The notes below the pieces were generated by a model that ran no database searches, was not told the DNA's origin, and saw only the letters and a program-made list of their open reading frames with translations. From positions 18,519 through 82,518 of the forward strand of contig CAYTTV010000010.1 of NCBI GenBank assembly GCA_964440915.1: a DNA stretch of 64,000 nt, written 5' to 3'. Shown here in pieces: positions 43,908 through 54,150 of the stretch (the first letter of the stretch is position 1; every line of letters begins with the position of its first letter). This DNA comes from CAMPJM01 sp964440915 (GTDB lineage Bacteria > Bacteroidota > Bacteroidia > Cytophagales > Cyclobacteriaceae). The translations under genes were made by a program, and so were the position numbers.

Positions 43908-45002
43908 ATGTCCATTACAGAAGCCGCAATAGTAAATGCTTTGCGAACAGTGGATGACCCCGATCTGAAAAAAGACCTGGTCTCCCTGAACATGGTAAAA
44001 GATATTAAAATAAACGGAGCTGAAGTAAGCTTTACCGTAGTGCTAACCACACCTGCTTGCCCTTTAAAAGAAGTCATCCGAAAATCGTGCGAAGAGGCTA
44101 TTCATCAGTTGGTAAGTTCCGACTTAAAAGTGAATATCACCATGAGCTCTAATGTTACCTCTAGCAGGGATGACTCCCCGATGCTTCCTAAGGTAAAAAA
44201 TATTATTGCCATAGCCTCAGGCAAAGGCGGTGTAGGTAAATCTACTGTCTCTTCTAACCTAGCCGTAGCACTTGCCCTATCAGGTGCCAAAGTAGGCCTA
44301 GTAGATGCCGATATATATGGCCCTTCTGTTCCAACCATGTTTCATTGCGAGCAGGAGCAGCCGACTATCCGGCAGGTTAACGGCAAGAACGTAATCGTAC
44401 CTCTGGAGCAATATGGCGTAAAGCTGATTTCCATAGGTTTTCTAACGCCTCCTGACAATGCGGTGGTCTGGAGAGGCCCAATGGCCAGTTCAGCCTTAAA
44501 GCAGTTCTTAGGCGATACAGATTGGGGCGAGCTAGACTATCTCCTGATCGACCTGCCTCCAGGCACAAGCGATATCCACCTGACCTTGGTACAATCCGTT
44601 CCGGTAACGGGGGCTGTTATCGTCACTACCCCGCAAAAAGTGGCCGTTGACGATGCCAGAAAGGGCCTGGCGATGTTCCGACAGCCCCAAATAAACGTGC
44701 CCATATTGGGAATCATTGAAAATATGGCTTATTTTACTCCCGCAGAACTGCCTGATAATAAGTATTATATATTTGGCCAAGGAGGCGGAAGGAATCTTGC
44801 TGAGCATTATGATGTTCCATTACTGGGCGAGATACCATTGGTACAGAGCATCAGAGAAAGTGGAGACAATGGCTATCCAGCCGTACTTAAAGACGATATA
44901 TCGGCGCCAGCCTTTCATCAATTAGCAGAATCCCTTGCCCGTGCAATTGCGATAAGAAATGCAGAAATGGCTGAAACCAAAAAAGTTACTATAAAAGCAT
45001 AA
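43908..45002 (+). CDS. Mrp/NBP35-family ATP-binding iron-sulfur carrier
   Basis: 364 aa. The N-terminal MIP18-like domain (about 1-85, NALRTVDDPDLKKDLVSLNM) precedes the P-loop domain with deviant Walker A GKGGVGKSTVSSNLA, switch I VDADIYGPSVP, and Walker B LLIDLPPGTSD. This family carries Fe-S clusters to targets. The C-terminal CxxC found in ApbC is not present: the equivalent segment reads NMAYFTPAELPDNKYYIFG. The gene is 11 bp upstream of a NifU-type scaffold gene, so a joint role in Fe-S assembly is well supported. Confidence 0.93.
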   Translation: MSITEAAIVNALRTVDDPDLKKDLVSLNMVKDIKINGAEVSFTVVLTTPACPLKEVIRKSCEEAIHQLVSSDLKVNITMSSNVTSSRDDSPMLPKVKNIIAIASGKGGVGKSTVSSNLAVALALSGAKVGLVDADIYGPSVPTMFHCEQEQPTIRQVNGKNVIVPLEQYGVKLISIGFLTPPDNAVVWRGPMASSALKQFLGDTDWGELDYLLIDLPPGTSDIHLTLVQSVPVTGAVIVTTPQKVAVDDARKGLAMFRQPQINVPILGIIENMAYFTPAELPDNKYYIFGQGGGRNLAEHYDVPLLGEIPLVQSIRESGDNGYPAVLKDDISAPAFHQLAESLARAIAIRNAEMAETKKVTIKA

Positions 45003-45013
45003 ACCATACAATC

Positions 45014-45313
45014 ATGGAGCAATCTATCATCAACTCGGATCTTTACAACAGAATAGAAACAGCGCTAGATAGCATACGGCCTTATCTTGAAGCTGACGGA
45101 GGGAACGTGAAGATCCTAGATGTAACTGAAGACATGGTAGTAAAACTGGAGCTACTGGGCGCCTGCGGTTACTGCCCGATGTCTACCATGACCTTGAAGG
45201 CGGGCGTGGAAGAGTCGATCAAGCGGGCCGTACCGGAAATAAGAAAAGTGGAAGCGATCAACATTACCTCCCCTGATGATCCTCATGCGAAACTGCCCGA
45301 CAACTTATTATAA
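45014..45313 (+). CDS. NifU-like Fe-S scaffold protein
   Basis: 99 aa, only the NifU C-terminal domain. IRPYLEADGGNVKILDV and cluster-binding Cys51-x2-Cys54 in GACGYCPMSTMTLKAGVEES are intact. It assembles or transfers a [4Fe-4S] cluster as a dimer. Co-transcribed with Mrp. A weak hairpin follows at 45339-45361. Confidence 0.94.
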   Translation: MEQSIINSDLYNRIETALDSIRPYLEADGGNVKILDVTEDMVVKLELLGACGYCPMSTMTLKAGVEESIKRAVPEIRKVEAINITSPDDPHAKLPDNLL

Positions 45314-45407
45314 AGCTCCTTTAAGATTTGACTAAATGATGATAAAACATTAGTTTATCATTTGGCTTAATTTTGAGCCATGATAACAAATTAAGAAGCG
45401 CTCAAGG

Positions 45408-48400
45408 ATGATCATATCCCCAACCCTTTTTCGCCAAGTGGGCAAATCACTTTTGATTTTAAGCTTCCTTCTGTTATTTCATGGCATTCATGCTCAAGAA
45501 AAATGTGGAACCGTTCCTTACGGTGATCTCCTAAAGGAAAAAAAACAGTTGAAAGAAAACCAGTCAGATTTTGAAGACTGGATACAATCCCGCCTAACAG
45601 CAAAGAGATTTCAGAAAAGCCAGACCATGTCCACTCTTTCCGAAGAGGTTGTCTATACTATCCCTGTGGTCGTGCATATTGTTCATAATGGCGAGGCAAT
45701 CGGACAGGGGAGCAACCTTTCCATGACTAGGATATTATCGCAGATCGACGCACTGAATGAAGATTTTCGGAGGCTGAACAAGGACACCGTTAACACCCCC
45801 GCTGCTTTTAGGAGCAGTGCAGTCGACACAAGAATAGAGTTTATCTTAGCAAAAAGGGATCCTGAAGGGCTACCTACCGAAGGAGTCACTCGGGCGCAGG
45901 GCAGCAAGGAGTCCTATGCATTGAGCGACAATTGGCTGCTGAAATCACACAACTACTGGCCTGCCGAGGATTATCTCAACCTATGGGTAGCGCCTCTTAG
46001 CGGTCAATACTTAGGCTTTGCTCAATTCCCCCAATCCAATACCACTCCCGGCCTAGAGGATGCTTCCGCCTACCGCCTCACCGACGGGGTAGTGATTACG
46101 CATGAATATTTTGGCATCAATGAAGCTGCCTCTCCTGTAAGCAAGGGGCGGACAGCCACGCATGAGATTGGTCACTTTTTAGGGCTTAGGCACATATGGG
46201 GCGATGGTGGTTGTAGCCAAGACGACTACTGCGAAGACACCCCCAATGCGGACAGTCCCAACTATGGATGCCCTTCGGGTGAAGTCATTTCCTGCGGCAA
46301 CAGCAATATGTTTCAGAATTTTATGGACTATACTAATGACGGTTGCATGAACTTATTCACTTTCAATCAAATGGAAAGGATGCATATCGTACTTCAAAAC
46401 AGTCCAAGACGATCAAGCCTTCTTGTTTCCAAAGGAGGGGAAGCTCCTGCAGCAGTAGCATACGATCTAGGCATAAAGAAGATAATAGCCCCGTTCCCTA
46501 CCATATGTGACAATACAGTCGAGCCAGAGGTTTTAATAAAGAATTATGGCTCTGATGATGTATCGAGCTTTAAACTGCTCTTTACGATCAACAACGACAC
46601 CATCGATTCTTTGTACCAAAGTATCAACCTAAAGCCTATGGACAGTATAAAGGTATCTTTTCCCACTTACTTGCTGAGCGACACGACCGACTTCGTCTTT
46701 GACTTCTATATAAAAGAAGTGAATGACTCTGAGGATGAAAATCCCGACAACAATCATAAAAATATTCTCGTGAACCTTCCGGCACGTTCAGCTTTGCCTT
46801 TTTTCGAAGATTTTGAGGGCAGCACCCATACAGGAACCATCCTAGACCCTGATGGTAGACTGGGTTGGGAAGTAGTTTCAGCACCCAATTCTGAGGAATC
46901 CAATATGGCATTGGTGTTAGCCGCATACAATTACAGTGCGGATGCTGGCGAACAAGATTTTTTCTTTACAGATGTGTTTGACTTGGCCGATTACAAAGCT
47001 GCGCAACTCAACTTCAGCATAGCCTATGCCCAATACAGCAGGGTAAGTAGGGAAGGACTAAAAGTGATGATCTCTACAGACTGCGGACAGACCTACTCTG
47101 ATATTCTTTTTGAAAAATATGGATCAGAACTGGCAACAGCCCAAAGAACTACTTCTTTTTTTGCACCTTCCGGTCGATTGGAGTGGAAAGAAGTCACAAT
47201 AGACCTATCGTCATATTTAGGAGAAGAAAATCTAAGAATTGCATTCGTGGGCATTAATGATTATGGCAATAACCTCTACCTAGATAATATACACGTTTAT
47301 GGGGAAACAGAAGCCATTCGGGATTTAAGGATTGTGGACATCATCATCCCTCCAGTAGTATGTGATATTGCATTCACTCCTCAGGTTCGCATTGTTAATC
47401 AGGGGTCTATTCCTATCTCCTCATTTATCCTCAACGCCCATTCTGTTTGGGAAGACAATATTTCGATCTCGTATAGTGGACCGGAAGTATGGCCCTACGA
47501 TACGGTAGAGATAGACTTGCCGCAAATTAATGCCCCTATAGGCCCTCACACCCTTTCTACTCATGTCCTCCATCCTGAAGGGCTTGCAGACAAAACACCA
47601 GAGAACAATTTTAAGTCCGTAACCTTTGTTGTAGACACCACTTACGAAGCGCTGCCCTTTCGCGAGCAGTTCCGTTCCACCGAGGCAGAAAACTTCAAAT
47701 GGTTTATTTACAACCCTGATAAAAATAAAACTTGGGAAAGGACGGATCATGCTCATGAAGGTGATGAAGCACTCTTTATCAATCATTTTGATTATTCAGC
47801 TATTGGAGAAAAAGACTGGTTTATCAGCCCGCTGCTCGATTTTTCCAATCTCAGTTTTCTAAGGCTTACATTTATGTTCTCCTATGGCCATAACCTTAAC
47901 TATAAAGATAGGTTACAGCTGCTGGTGTCTACTGACTGCGGCCTTAGTTACGCCAATGTTGCCTACGATGCGGCTGGAGAGGATTTAGTTTCCAACTACA
48001 CTTCTTCTATGTGGATCCCAACTGCCCAAACCGCATGGAATAAAATTTCAATACCACTCGATGACTTCATAGGAGAAGAAAACGTAAGAATCGCTTTTGT
48101 AATGAACAATGGCTATGGCAATAACTTCTACCTCGACGACATAGAGTTTTTCATATCAGAAGAACCGACAATACCTTTGCCAACGGATGCCAATTATGCT
48201 TTTCCTAACCCCACAATCAATGGCATATTGCCTATTACCTTCAATTTAGAAGAAAAAGAAGACATTCAAATGGCACTATACGATGTGAGAGGCCGAATTC
48301 TGTACGAAGGAAATTTTCCTGCTACGTTAAATCAAACCTATCAGATTGATCTTTCAACGCTTCCGGAAGCTGTATATTTGCTTAAAATATCGAGCGTTTC

Positions 48401-48437
48401 CTTGCATAAAGTAGAACGTGTGTTGCTACGAAAATAA
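45408..48437 (+). CDS. secreted M43 pappalysin-like metalloprotease with T9SS tail
   Basis: 1009 aa. It has a signal peptide (about 1-30, ending IHAQ), then a pro-region, then an M43 catalytic domain with zinc site HEIGHFLGLRH (His252, His256, His262) and Met-turn NFMDYTNDGCMN. Two large beta domains of the MAM/choice-of-anchor-J kind follow (FFEDFEGSTHTGTIL and PFREQFRSTEAENF starts), separated by CARDB-like modules. The last ~80 residues are a type A T9SS sorting domain (YAFPNPTINGIL, IQMALYDVRGRILYEG, VYLLKI). It should be exported by type IX secretion and anchored or released at the surface. Confidence 0.93.
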   Translation: MIISPTLFRQVGKSLLILSFLLLFHGIHAQEKCGTVPYGDLLKEKKQLKENQSDFEDWIQSRLTAKRFQKSQTMSTLSEEVVYTIPVVVHIVHNGEAIGQGSNLSMTRILSQIDALNEDFRRLNKDTVNTPAAFRSSAVDTRIEFILAKRDPEGLPTEGVTRAQGSKESYALSDNWLLKSHNYWPAEDYLNLWVAPLSGQYLGFAQFPQSNTTPGLEDASAYRLTDGVVITHEYFGINEAASPVSKGRTATHEIGHFLGLRHIWGDGGCSQDDYCEDTPNADSPNYGCPSGEVISCGNSNMFQNFMDYTNDGCMNLFTFNQMERMHIVLQNSPRRSSLLVSKGGEAPAAVAYDLGIKKIIAPFPTICDNTVEPEVLIKNYGSDDVSSFKLLFTINNDTIDSLYQSINLKPMDSIKVSFPTYLLSDTTDFVFDFYIKEVNDSEDENPDNNHKNILVNLPARSALPFFEDFEGSTHTGTILDPDGRLGWEVVSAPNSEESNMALVLAAYNYSADAGEQDFFFTDVFDLADYKAAQLNFSIAYAQYSRVSREGLKVMISTDCGQTYSDILFEKYGSELATAQRTTSFFAPSGRLEWKEVTIDLSSYLGEENLRIAFVGINDYGNNLYLDNIHVYGETEAIRDLRIVDIIIPPVVCDIAFTPQVRIVNQGSIPISSFILNAHSVWEDNISISYSGPEVWPYDTVEIDLPQINAPIGPHTLSTHVLHPEGLADKTPENNFKSVTFVVDTTYEALPFREQFRSTEAENFKWFIYNPDKNKTWERTDHAHEGDEALFINHFDYSAIGEKDWFISPLLDFSNLSFLRLTFMFSYGHNLNYKDRLQLLVSTDCGLSYANVAYDAAGEDLVSNYTSSMWIPTAQTAWNKISIPLDDFIGEENVRIAFVMNNGYGNNFYLDDIEFFISEEPTIPLPTDANYAFPNPTINGILPITFNLEEKEDIQMALYDVRGRILYEGNFPATLNQTYQIDLSTLPEAVYLLKISSVSLHKVERVLLRK

Positions 48438-48514
48438 ATAATTACAACAGGTTGAATTGTTTGATTCACAGGATCGTTATATTTTTTATAATTTAGTCGT
48501 TTAGAAAACAAAAA

Positions 48515-51211
48515 ATGAAAGTAGGAATATTTTTCGGAGGACAATCCAGAGAGCGTGAAATTTCCTTTGCTGGTGGCAGGACGGTTTACGACAACCTTAA
48601 CAAAACATTGTTTGAACCTATTCCCATATTTGTAGATAGTCTGGGAAACTTCATTCTGCTCGAATGGGCCTATATTTATAAGGGCACTATTCGGGATTTT
48701 TATCCACCTACGGAATTTCTTCCTGAATCTCCCAATTATTTTCAATTATATATAGAATCTTTAGAAAACTTGGATCAAGATAGGCTTGAGTCGCTGATCA
48801 GCGCTGTCGGCAAAAAAGTTTCTCCTGACCAATTTCCAAGTTTAATGGATTTTGCATTTCTTGCACTGCACGGACAATATGGAGAGGATGGCAATATTCA
48901 AGGCATATTAGAATGGTACAACATACCCTATTCAGGGTCCGGAATTCTGCCTTCTGCCATCGGTATAGACAAAATCGCACAGCGAGACTTGCTTAGGGCC
49001 TATCAGTTTGAAAGCCCGAAAACAGCCACTCTTTCCAGAAAAGAATGGCTGGCAACCTCCGACAAAACCATATTCTTTGAGCAACTTGTGGCTTCATTAG
49101 GATTGCCTTTGGTGGTAAAGTCGCCTCATCAAGGCTCTTCTATAGGAATTTCGATTGTAAAAAAGAATGACACAAAAGCCTTTGTGGATGCAGTAAACAA
49201 AAGCTTCTTTATAAAAGAAGTATTTTGGGAGGAATGGCAAGCTAAGAACGATGAAGAGAAGAAAGCCTTTATCATTTCACTCATCGACATCAGAGAAGGC
49301 ATCGGTATGCCTGTAAAAACTGCAGATTCCATCATTTATCATCCGGACCAATTGTTGGATTACCTAAATGATAAGGATCATTATGAAGACAAAAAACTAA
49401 GCATGACACCCCTTGATTCTGAAGCCAATGTGCTTTTTGAATCCTTTATTCATGGCAAGGAGTTTTCTTGCATTGTGATTCAAGATGAACAGGGTAATCC
49501 TGTAGCTTTGCCTCCAACAGAAATCATCAAGGGACAAGAACTTTTCGACTACCGTTCAAAATATCTCCCCGGCATGAGCCGCAAAGTAACGCCTATCGAC
49601 GTGGCTCCTGAAACCATTGACGCCATAAGAAAGGCTTGCAGCCGATTGTTTGACGCACTTCACTGCAACGTATACGCCAGAATAGACGGGTTTCTATCAC
49701 CAGAAGGGAAAATATTCCTCAATGACCCCAATACCACTTCAGGTATGTTGCCCTCTTCGTTTTTCTTTCATCAAGCGGCGGAAATTGGGCTTAATCCTTC
49801 ACAATTCTTGACCTATATCATCCGAACTTCCATAGCAGAGCGGATAAAGACAGGGAAGCACAAAGTAGCCCTAGAGCTCATGCTGACATCCCTTGACCAA
49901 GCGATTAAAGCCCTGCAGGAGAAAAAGTCCAGCAAAATAAGGGTAGGGGTAATTATGGGAGGTTTTTCATCAGAGCGCCATATTTCGGTAGAAAGTGGAA
50001 GAAATATTTATGAAAAGCTGTCTTCCTCTACAAAATACAGCCCTATTCCAATTTTCCTTACTGGCAGTGAAGCACAGCATGAGCTATATGTAGTGCCTAT
50101 AAACGTAATGCTTAAAGACAATGCCGACGATATTAAGGAGAAGATCCATCATTATGCCGAGGAGCAGCAGCATCCAGCGCTACAAAAGATAAAAGCTGAG
50201 ACTGCTCCTATTACTGCCAAGTATGTAGACCAAGTAATACAGGATTTCAAGCAGACCAATTATCAGGAATTAAAAGAGCTGGTAGATGTTGTTTTCATTG
50301 CGCTGCATGGCAGACCGGGAGAAGATGGAGCTGTACAGGTGGCTTTGGAAAAAGTGAATATCCCGTACAATGGATCGGGCATTGAAAGCTCGCAACTTAC
50401 CATAAACAAGTATGAAACCAATGAACTACTGGCCAGGCATGGTATTAAAGTAGCCAAGCACATGCTGGTCTGGAAGGAAGATTGGCAAAACGACCAAAAA
50501 TCGGTCATCCAAACGTTGGAAACCGAATTCCCATATCCCTTTATTGTAAAGCCTTCCGATGATGGTTGTAGCTCTGCCGTAAAGAAGATCAAGTCGCGAG
50601 AAGAATTGGCTGCCTTCGCAGAGACAATCTTCAGAGAAATAGATGGCTTTGATCCTGAGAATGCAAGCGTACTGAAATTAAAGCCTCAAGAGGAGTTCCC
50701 AAAGAAGCAGCAGTTTTTGGTAGAAGAGTTGATCACTAAGGGCAATGCCCGCCATTTCTTGGAAATAACCGGCGGATTGTTGACTAAGGCTGATGATAGC
50801 GATCAGATTATTTATGAAGTGTTTGAACCATCTGAAGCGCTTGCTACAGGAGAAGTACTGAGCCTTGAGGAGAAATTCTTAGCGGGAGAAGGTCAAAATA
50901 TCACCCCTGCGCGTTTTCAAAAGGATACTGCTTTGAATCAGGAAGCAAGCGAGATAGTGCGGGCCGAACTTGAGAAAGTGGCGCAACTCTTGAAAGTAGA
51001 AGGCTATGCACGGATAGATGCTTTTGTGCGCATATATGAAAACAATGAAGTGGAAACGATTATAATAGAAGTTAATTCACTTCCTGGCATGACCCCTGCG
51101 ACTTGCATTTTCCACCAAACGGCTATTAATGGTTACAAACCTTACGACTTTATCGATGCGATTTTGGAGTATGGCATGGCAAGAATCAAAGCCTCAACCG
51201 TTCATATATAA
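48515..51211 (+). CDS. tandem D-alanine--D-alanine ligase fusion
   Basis: 898 aa, about 2.7 times the length of a normal Ddl, because it contains two complete Ddl-type modules. Module 1 (1-470): GGQSREREIS, LALHGQYGEDG, VVKSPHQGSSIGIS, DYRSKYLPG omega loop, and LNDPNTTSGM metal site. Module 2 (475-898): GGFSSERHIS, IALHGRPGEDG, IVKPSDDGCSSAVK, and IEVNSLPGMTP. Both keep the substrate Glu of the first motif and the metal-site Asn; module 1 has Asp for the metal Glu and an insertion near residue 220-300. Joins D-alanines for peptidoglycan. A PASTA gene follows, the normal context of ddl in this phylum. Confidence 0.9.
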   Translation: MKVGIFFGGQSREREISFAGGRTVYDNLNKTLFEPIPIFVDSLGNFILLEWAYIYKGTIRDFYPPTEFLPESPNYFQLYIESLENLDQDRLESLISAVGKKVSPDQFPSLMDFAFLALHGQYGEDGNIQGILEWYNIPYSGSGILPSAIGIDKIAQRDLLRAYQFESPKTATLSRKEWLATSDKTIFFEQLVASLGLPLVVKSPHQGSSIGISIVKKNDTKAFVDAVNKSFFIKEVFWEEWQAKNDEEKKAFIISLIDIREGIGMPVKTADSIIYHPDQLLDYLNDKDHYEDKKLSMTPLDSEANVLFESFIHGKEFSCIVIQDEQGNPVALPPTEIIKGQELFDYRSKYLPGMSRKVTPIDVAPETIDAIRKACSRLFDALHCNVYARIDGFLSPEGKIFLNDPNTTSGMLPSSFFFHQAAEIGLNPSQFLTYIIRTSIAERIKTGKHKVALELMLTSLDQAIKALQEKKSSKIRVGVIMGGFSSERHISVESGRNIYEKLSSSTKYSPIPIFLTGSEAQHELYVVPINVMLKDNADDIKEKIHHYAEEQQHPALQKIKAETAPITAKYVDQVIQDFKQTNYQELKELVDVVFIALHGRPGEDGAVQVALEKVNIPYNGSGIESSQLTINKYETNELLARHGIKVAKHMLVWKEDWQNDQKSVIQTLETEFPYPFIVKPSDDGCSSAVKKIKSREELAAFAETIFREIDGFDPENASVLKLKPQEEFPKKQQFLVEELITKGNARHFLEITGGLLTKADDSDQIIYEVFEPSEALATGEVLSLEEKFLAGEGQNITPARFQKDTALNQEASEIVRAELEKVAQLLKVEGYARIDAFVRIYENNEVETIIIEVNSLPGMTPATCIFHQTAINGYKPYDFIDAILEYGMARIKASTVHI

Positions 51212-51234
51212 TTCATATATTTTATATTTGCTTT

Positions 51235-52014
51235 ATGACAAAAATACTTATTAATCTGGCCATAGTGCTTGTGGTGACTATAGCATTGGTGTTGAGCTTC
51301 TTTTTTATTTACCTGCCTGCTACCACCAACCATGGGGAAACCATCACGGTTCCTGACCTCAATGGCATGACTTATGACCAAATAGAACAGTTCTTGACCA
51401 GTCGGAATCTCCGCTATGAAGTAACAGATTCTAGCTTTTCAGGCGATTTCCCCCCTTTGGCCGTCCTTCGCCAGGAGCCAAGAGCGGGCTCTAAAGTAAA
51501 AGAGAACAGGAAAATATATTTGTGGCTGAATGCCGAGAACCCCCCAAAGGTAAAAATGCCGAGATTGATCGACGGCTCGGTAAAAAATGCTCAGATAGTG
51601 CTAGAAAGCTATCAATTATTATTGGGCGAAATACAGTATGTTCCGGACTTGGCCCAAAATGCCGTTTTAGAACAATGGTATAACGGGAAGAAGATAGCAG
51701 AAGGCACCAACTTGCCTAAGGGTTCAAAAATAGACTTGGTCGTTGGCGACGGACTGGGAAATCAGGTTTTGCCTGTCCCCACTGTTTTAGGTATGGAAAG
51801 GGACGAGGCAGAGATATTGATCATAGGGTCTGGCCTGAAGGTAGGCACCGTGATTTATGAAACTACCAACGAGACCCTTCCTGGAACAATCATTAAACAA
51901 ACACCTCCTGGCGGTGGTAATATCAGGATCGGTGAAACCGTAGACATTTGGGTATCAGGCCTAAAAGAAGGAGAAGAAGTGAACGATAAACCCATCATCC
52001 AAAATCTGGATTAA
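51235..52014 (+). CDS. PASTA-domain membrane protein
   Basis: 259 aa. It has one N-terminal TM helix (about 5-27), then three PASTA modules in the periplasm: TVPDLNGMTYDQIEQFLTSR, KMPRLIDGSVKNAQIVLESY and PVPTVLGMERDEAEILIIGS. PASTA domains bind peptidoglycan stem peptides or beta-lactams. No kinase or transpeptidase domain is attached. It lies 23 bp after the Ddl fusion gene, so a cell-wall role is likely. Confidence 0.92.
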   Translation: MTKILINLAIVLVVTIALVLSFFFIYLPATTNHGETITVPDLNGMTYDQIEQFLTSRNLRYEVTDSSFSGDFPPLAVLRQEPRAGSKVKENRKIYLWLNAENPPKVKMPRLIDGSVKNAQIVLESYQLLLGEIQYVPDLAQNAVLEQWYNGKKIAEGTNLPKGSKIDLVVGDGLGNQVLPVPTVLGMERDEAEILIIGSGLKVGTVIYETTNETLPGTIIKQTPPGGGNIRIGETVDIWVSGLKEGEEVNDKPIIQNLD

Positions 52015-52061
52015 AGCATCTTTCAATATCGAATCATTATCTAAAAATAAATTTTAATGTC

Positions 52062-52367
52062 ATGAATGATATCACAGCAAAAGAACTGAAGGAACGTCTA
52101 GCCAATAATGAAAAAATGAACATCGTGGACGTTCGCGAAACATGGGAGTTTGAAGAAAAGAATATCGGGGCAAACCTGATCCCATTGGGTTCCCTTCCCT
52201 TGAGGGTAGATGAACTGGAAGCGCTTAAGGATGAGGAGTTGATTGTTCATTGCAAGTCAGGTAAAAGGAGCGCTCAAGCCAAACAGTTTCTTGAATCGAA
52301 AGGCTTTACAAAAGTACGCAACCTCGAAAAAGGCATCGAAGGGTTCTTAAAAGAAGAAGAAGAATAG
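52062..52367 (+). CDS. rhodanese-like domain protein
   Basis: 101 aa single rhodanese domain. MNIVDVRETWEFEEKNIG and the active-site loop VHCKSGKRSAQA with its Cys and following Gly/Arg are intact. It would carry persulfide sulfur. Predicted cytoplasmic, with no signal peptide. Downstream of the PASTA gene by 47 bp, followed by a terminator. Confidence 0.92.
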   Translation: MNDITAKELKERLANNEKMNIVDVRETWEFEEKNIGANLIPLGSLPLRVDELEALKDEELIVHCKSGKRSAQAKQFLESKGFTKVRNLEKGIEGFLKEEEE

Positions 52368-52382
52368 CAATATTTTTCTATT

Positions 52383-52403
52383 GGGGCCTTGTTGCCCCTT
52401 TTT
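52383..52403 (+). terminator. intrinsic terminator after rhodanese gene
   Basis: GGGGC, 6-nt loop, GCCCC, then TTTTT. Confidence 0.75.
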
Positions 52404-52781
52404 CTTTTCAATCATAAACACTATCCTTCATTCTCCCCTTTCCCACTCATTTGCTTAAACCAATCGATGTTCTTTGGTCCTCATAATCATCTGCATAACT
52501 AGTTTCTTTCTATTCTACTATTAGTTTTTCTTTCTATATTTCGATTAATTTGCATGGCTTCTTTGGAAAAAGCATGCCATATATCATAGGCCCGGCTTTA
52601 CTTGTGCCTGCATTGCAAGCTTAAAATACGCCCGCTTCGGTAGCCTTGCTAGGAGAGATTTCTGTATATAGAAAAATGGATGTGAGGCATATTCGAAGAA
52701 AATAATGACTGGAATGGCTGGCAATAATATAGCGCATTCGAGCTTGATTACTTTTAGACGATATTTGACTAACCCTATAAT
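52404..52781. other. 378-bp intergenic region
   Basis: Upstream of the GntP gene. Moderately GC-rich between 52590 and 52660, but no ORF, repeat, operator or riboswitch is recognisable. Confidence 0.3.
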
Positions 52782-54098
52782 ATGACTTTACTGATAGTTC
52801 TTTTCGCCATCATTGCTTTGGTTGTCCTGATTGCCGTATTAAAATTAAACCCCTTTCTGGCATTTCTGATCATCTCTATTTCGGCAGGCATCGCTTTGGG
52901 CTTACCCGTAGATACAGTAGTGAAATCGGTAGAAAGAGGCATAGGTGACATGATGGGTGGGATATTGATCATTATCTGCTTAGGGGCCATGCTCGGAAAA
53001 ATAGTAGCCGAAAGTGGTGCTACCCAAAGAATCGCTTCCATAATGATGCAGATTTTTGGTGTGAAATATATCCAATGGGGCATGGTCATCACTGGCTTCA
53101 TCGTAGGCATCCCTTTGTTCTACGGCATTGGGTTTATTCTAATGGTACCTTTGATTTTTTCTGTAGTATATAAGTATAAGCTGCCAGCGGTTTATGTGGG
53201 ACTTCCCATGCTCGCCGCTCTTTCAGTGACACATGGATTTTTGCCTCCAAGCCCTTCTCCAACGGTTCTAGTGACCCAGTTTGGAGGAAGTATGGGCCTC
53301 ACCTTGATATATGGGATAATCGTAGCTGTACCTGCCATCATTATTGGAGGGCCTTTATTTTCCAAGCTGCTGAAAGGCATTAAGTCTCAACCTTTGGAAA
53401 CCTTCAAGCCCAACGACCTTCCGGAAGACAAGCTTCCAGGCTCGTTCAATAGCTTTTTAACAGCACTTCTTCCTGTTATTTTACTAATGCTTACCACTGG
53501 CCTGCTATTTCTTGTGCAACCAGGTTCTTCCATCGCCAAAGGCATTTCATTTTTAGGTGATGCCTCCATCGTCATGATTGTTTCTTTGGGAGTAGCTACC
53601 TTTTCTTTGGGTATCGTGCAAGGGAAAAGCATTGGCTACCTAATGGACATATATGGGGACGCCGTAAAAGATGTGGTCATGATCCTGTTGGTGATAGCGG
53701 GAGCTGGGGCGCTAAAGGAAGTGTTGATGGACAGTGGGGTGAGCGAGGAAATTGCTGTATCGCTACAAAGCATGGACGTACACCCCTTGATCTTAGGTTG
53801 GGTGATAGCAGCGGTAATCCGAGTAGCAGTAGGTTCCGCAACAGTGGCCGGTCTAACGGCAGCAGGCATTGTCCTCCCCCTGCTCGGCACGACCAGTGTA
53901 GACCCAAATTTGATGGCCCTTTCTATTGGCGCTGGAAGCTTAGTGCTTTCTCATGTAAATGATTCAGGATTTTGGCTCTATAAAGAGTACTTTAATCTAA
54001 GTCTCAAAGACACCTTTCGATCATGGACAGTCATGGAAACTATAGTAGCCGTGGTGGGACTTGTAGGAGTTCTATTGCTCGATTTAATCATTAAATGA
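52782..54098 (+). CDS. GntP-family gluconate/organic acid permease
   Basis: 438 aa with about 12 TM helices. FLAFLIISISAGIALGLP, ILIIICLGAMLGKIVAESGA, the loop THGFLPPSPSPTVLV with its conserved prolines, and GAGSLVLSHVNDSGFWL identify the GntP family of proton symporters for gluconate and related sugar acids. Monocistronic. Exact substrate not determinable; glycerate and idonate transporters share the fold. Confidence 0.93.
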   Translation: MTLLIVLFAIIALVVLIAVLKLNPFLAFLIISISAGIALGLPVDTVVKSVERGIGDMMGGILIIICLGAMLGKIVAESGATQRIASIMMQIFGVKYIQWGMVITGFIVGIPLFYGIGFILMVPLIFSVVYKYKLPAVYVGLPMLAALSVTHGFLPPSPSPTVLVTQFGGSMGLTLIYGIIVAVPAIIIGGPLFSKLLKGIKSQPLETFKPNDLPEDKLPGSFNSFLTALLPVILLMLTTGLLFLVQPGSSIAKGISFLGDASIVMIVSLGVATFSLGIVQGKSIGYLMDIYGDAVKDVVMILLVIAGAGALKEVLMDSGVSEEIAVSLQSMDVHPLILGWVIAAVIRVAVGSATVAGLTAAGIVLPLLGTTSVDPNLMALSIGAGSLVLSHVNDSGFWLYKEYFNLSLKDTFRSWTVMETIVAVVGLVGVLLLDLIIK

Positions 54099-54150
54099 TC
54101 TGGTTTAACTCTTTGAGAAAGCACCGAAGTCACCCCGCTCACATAAAAAA

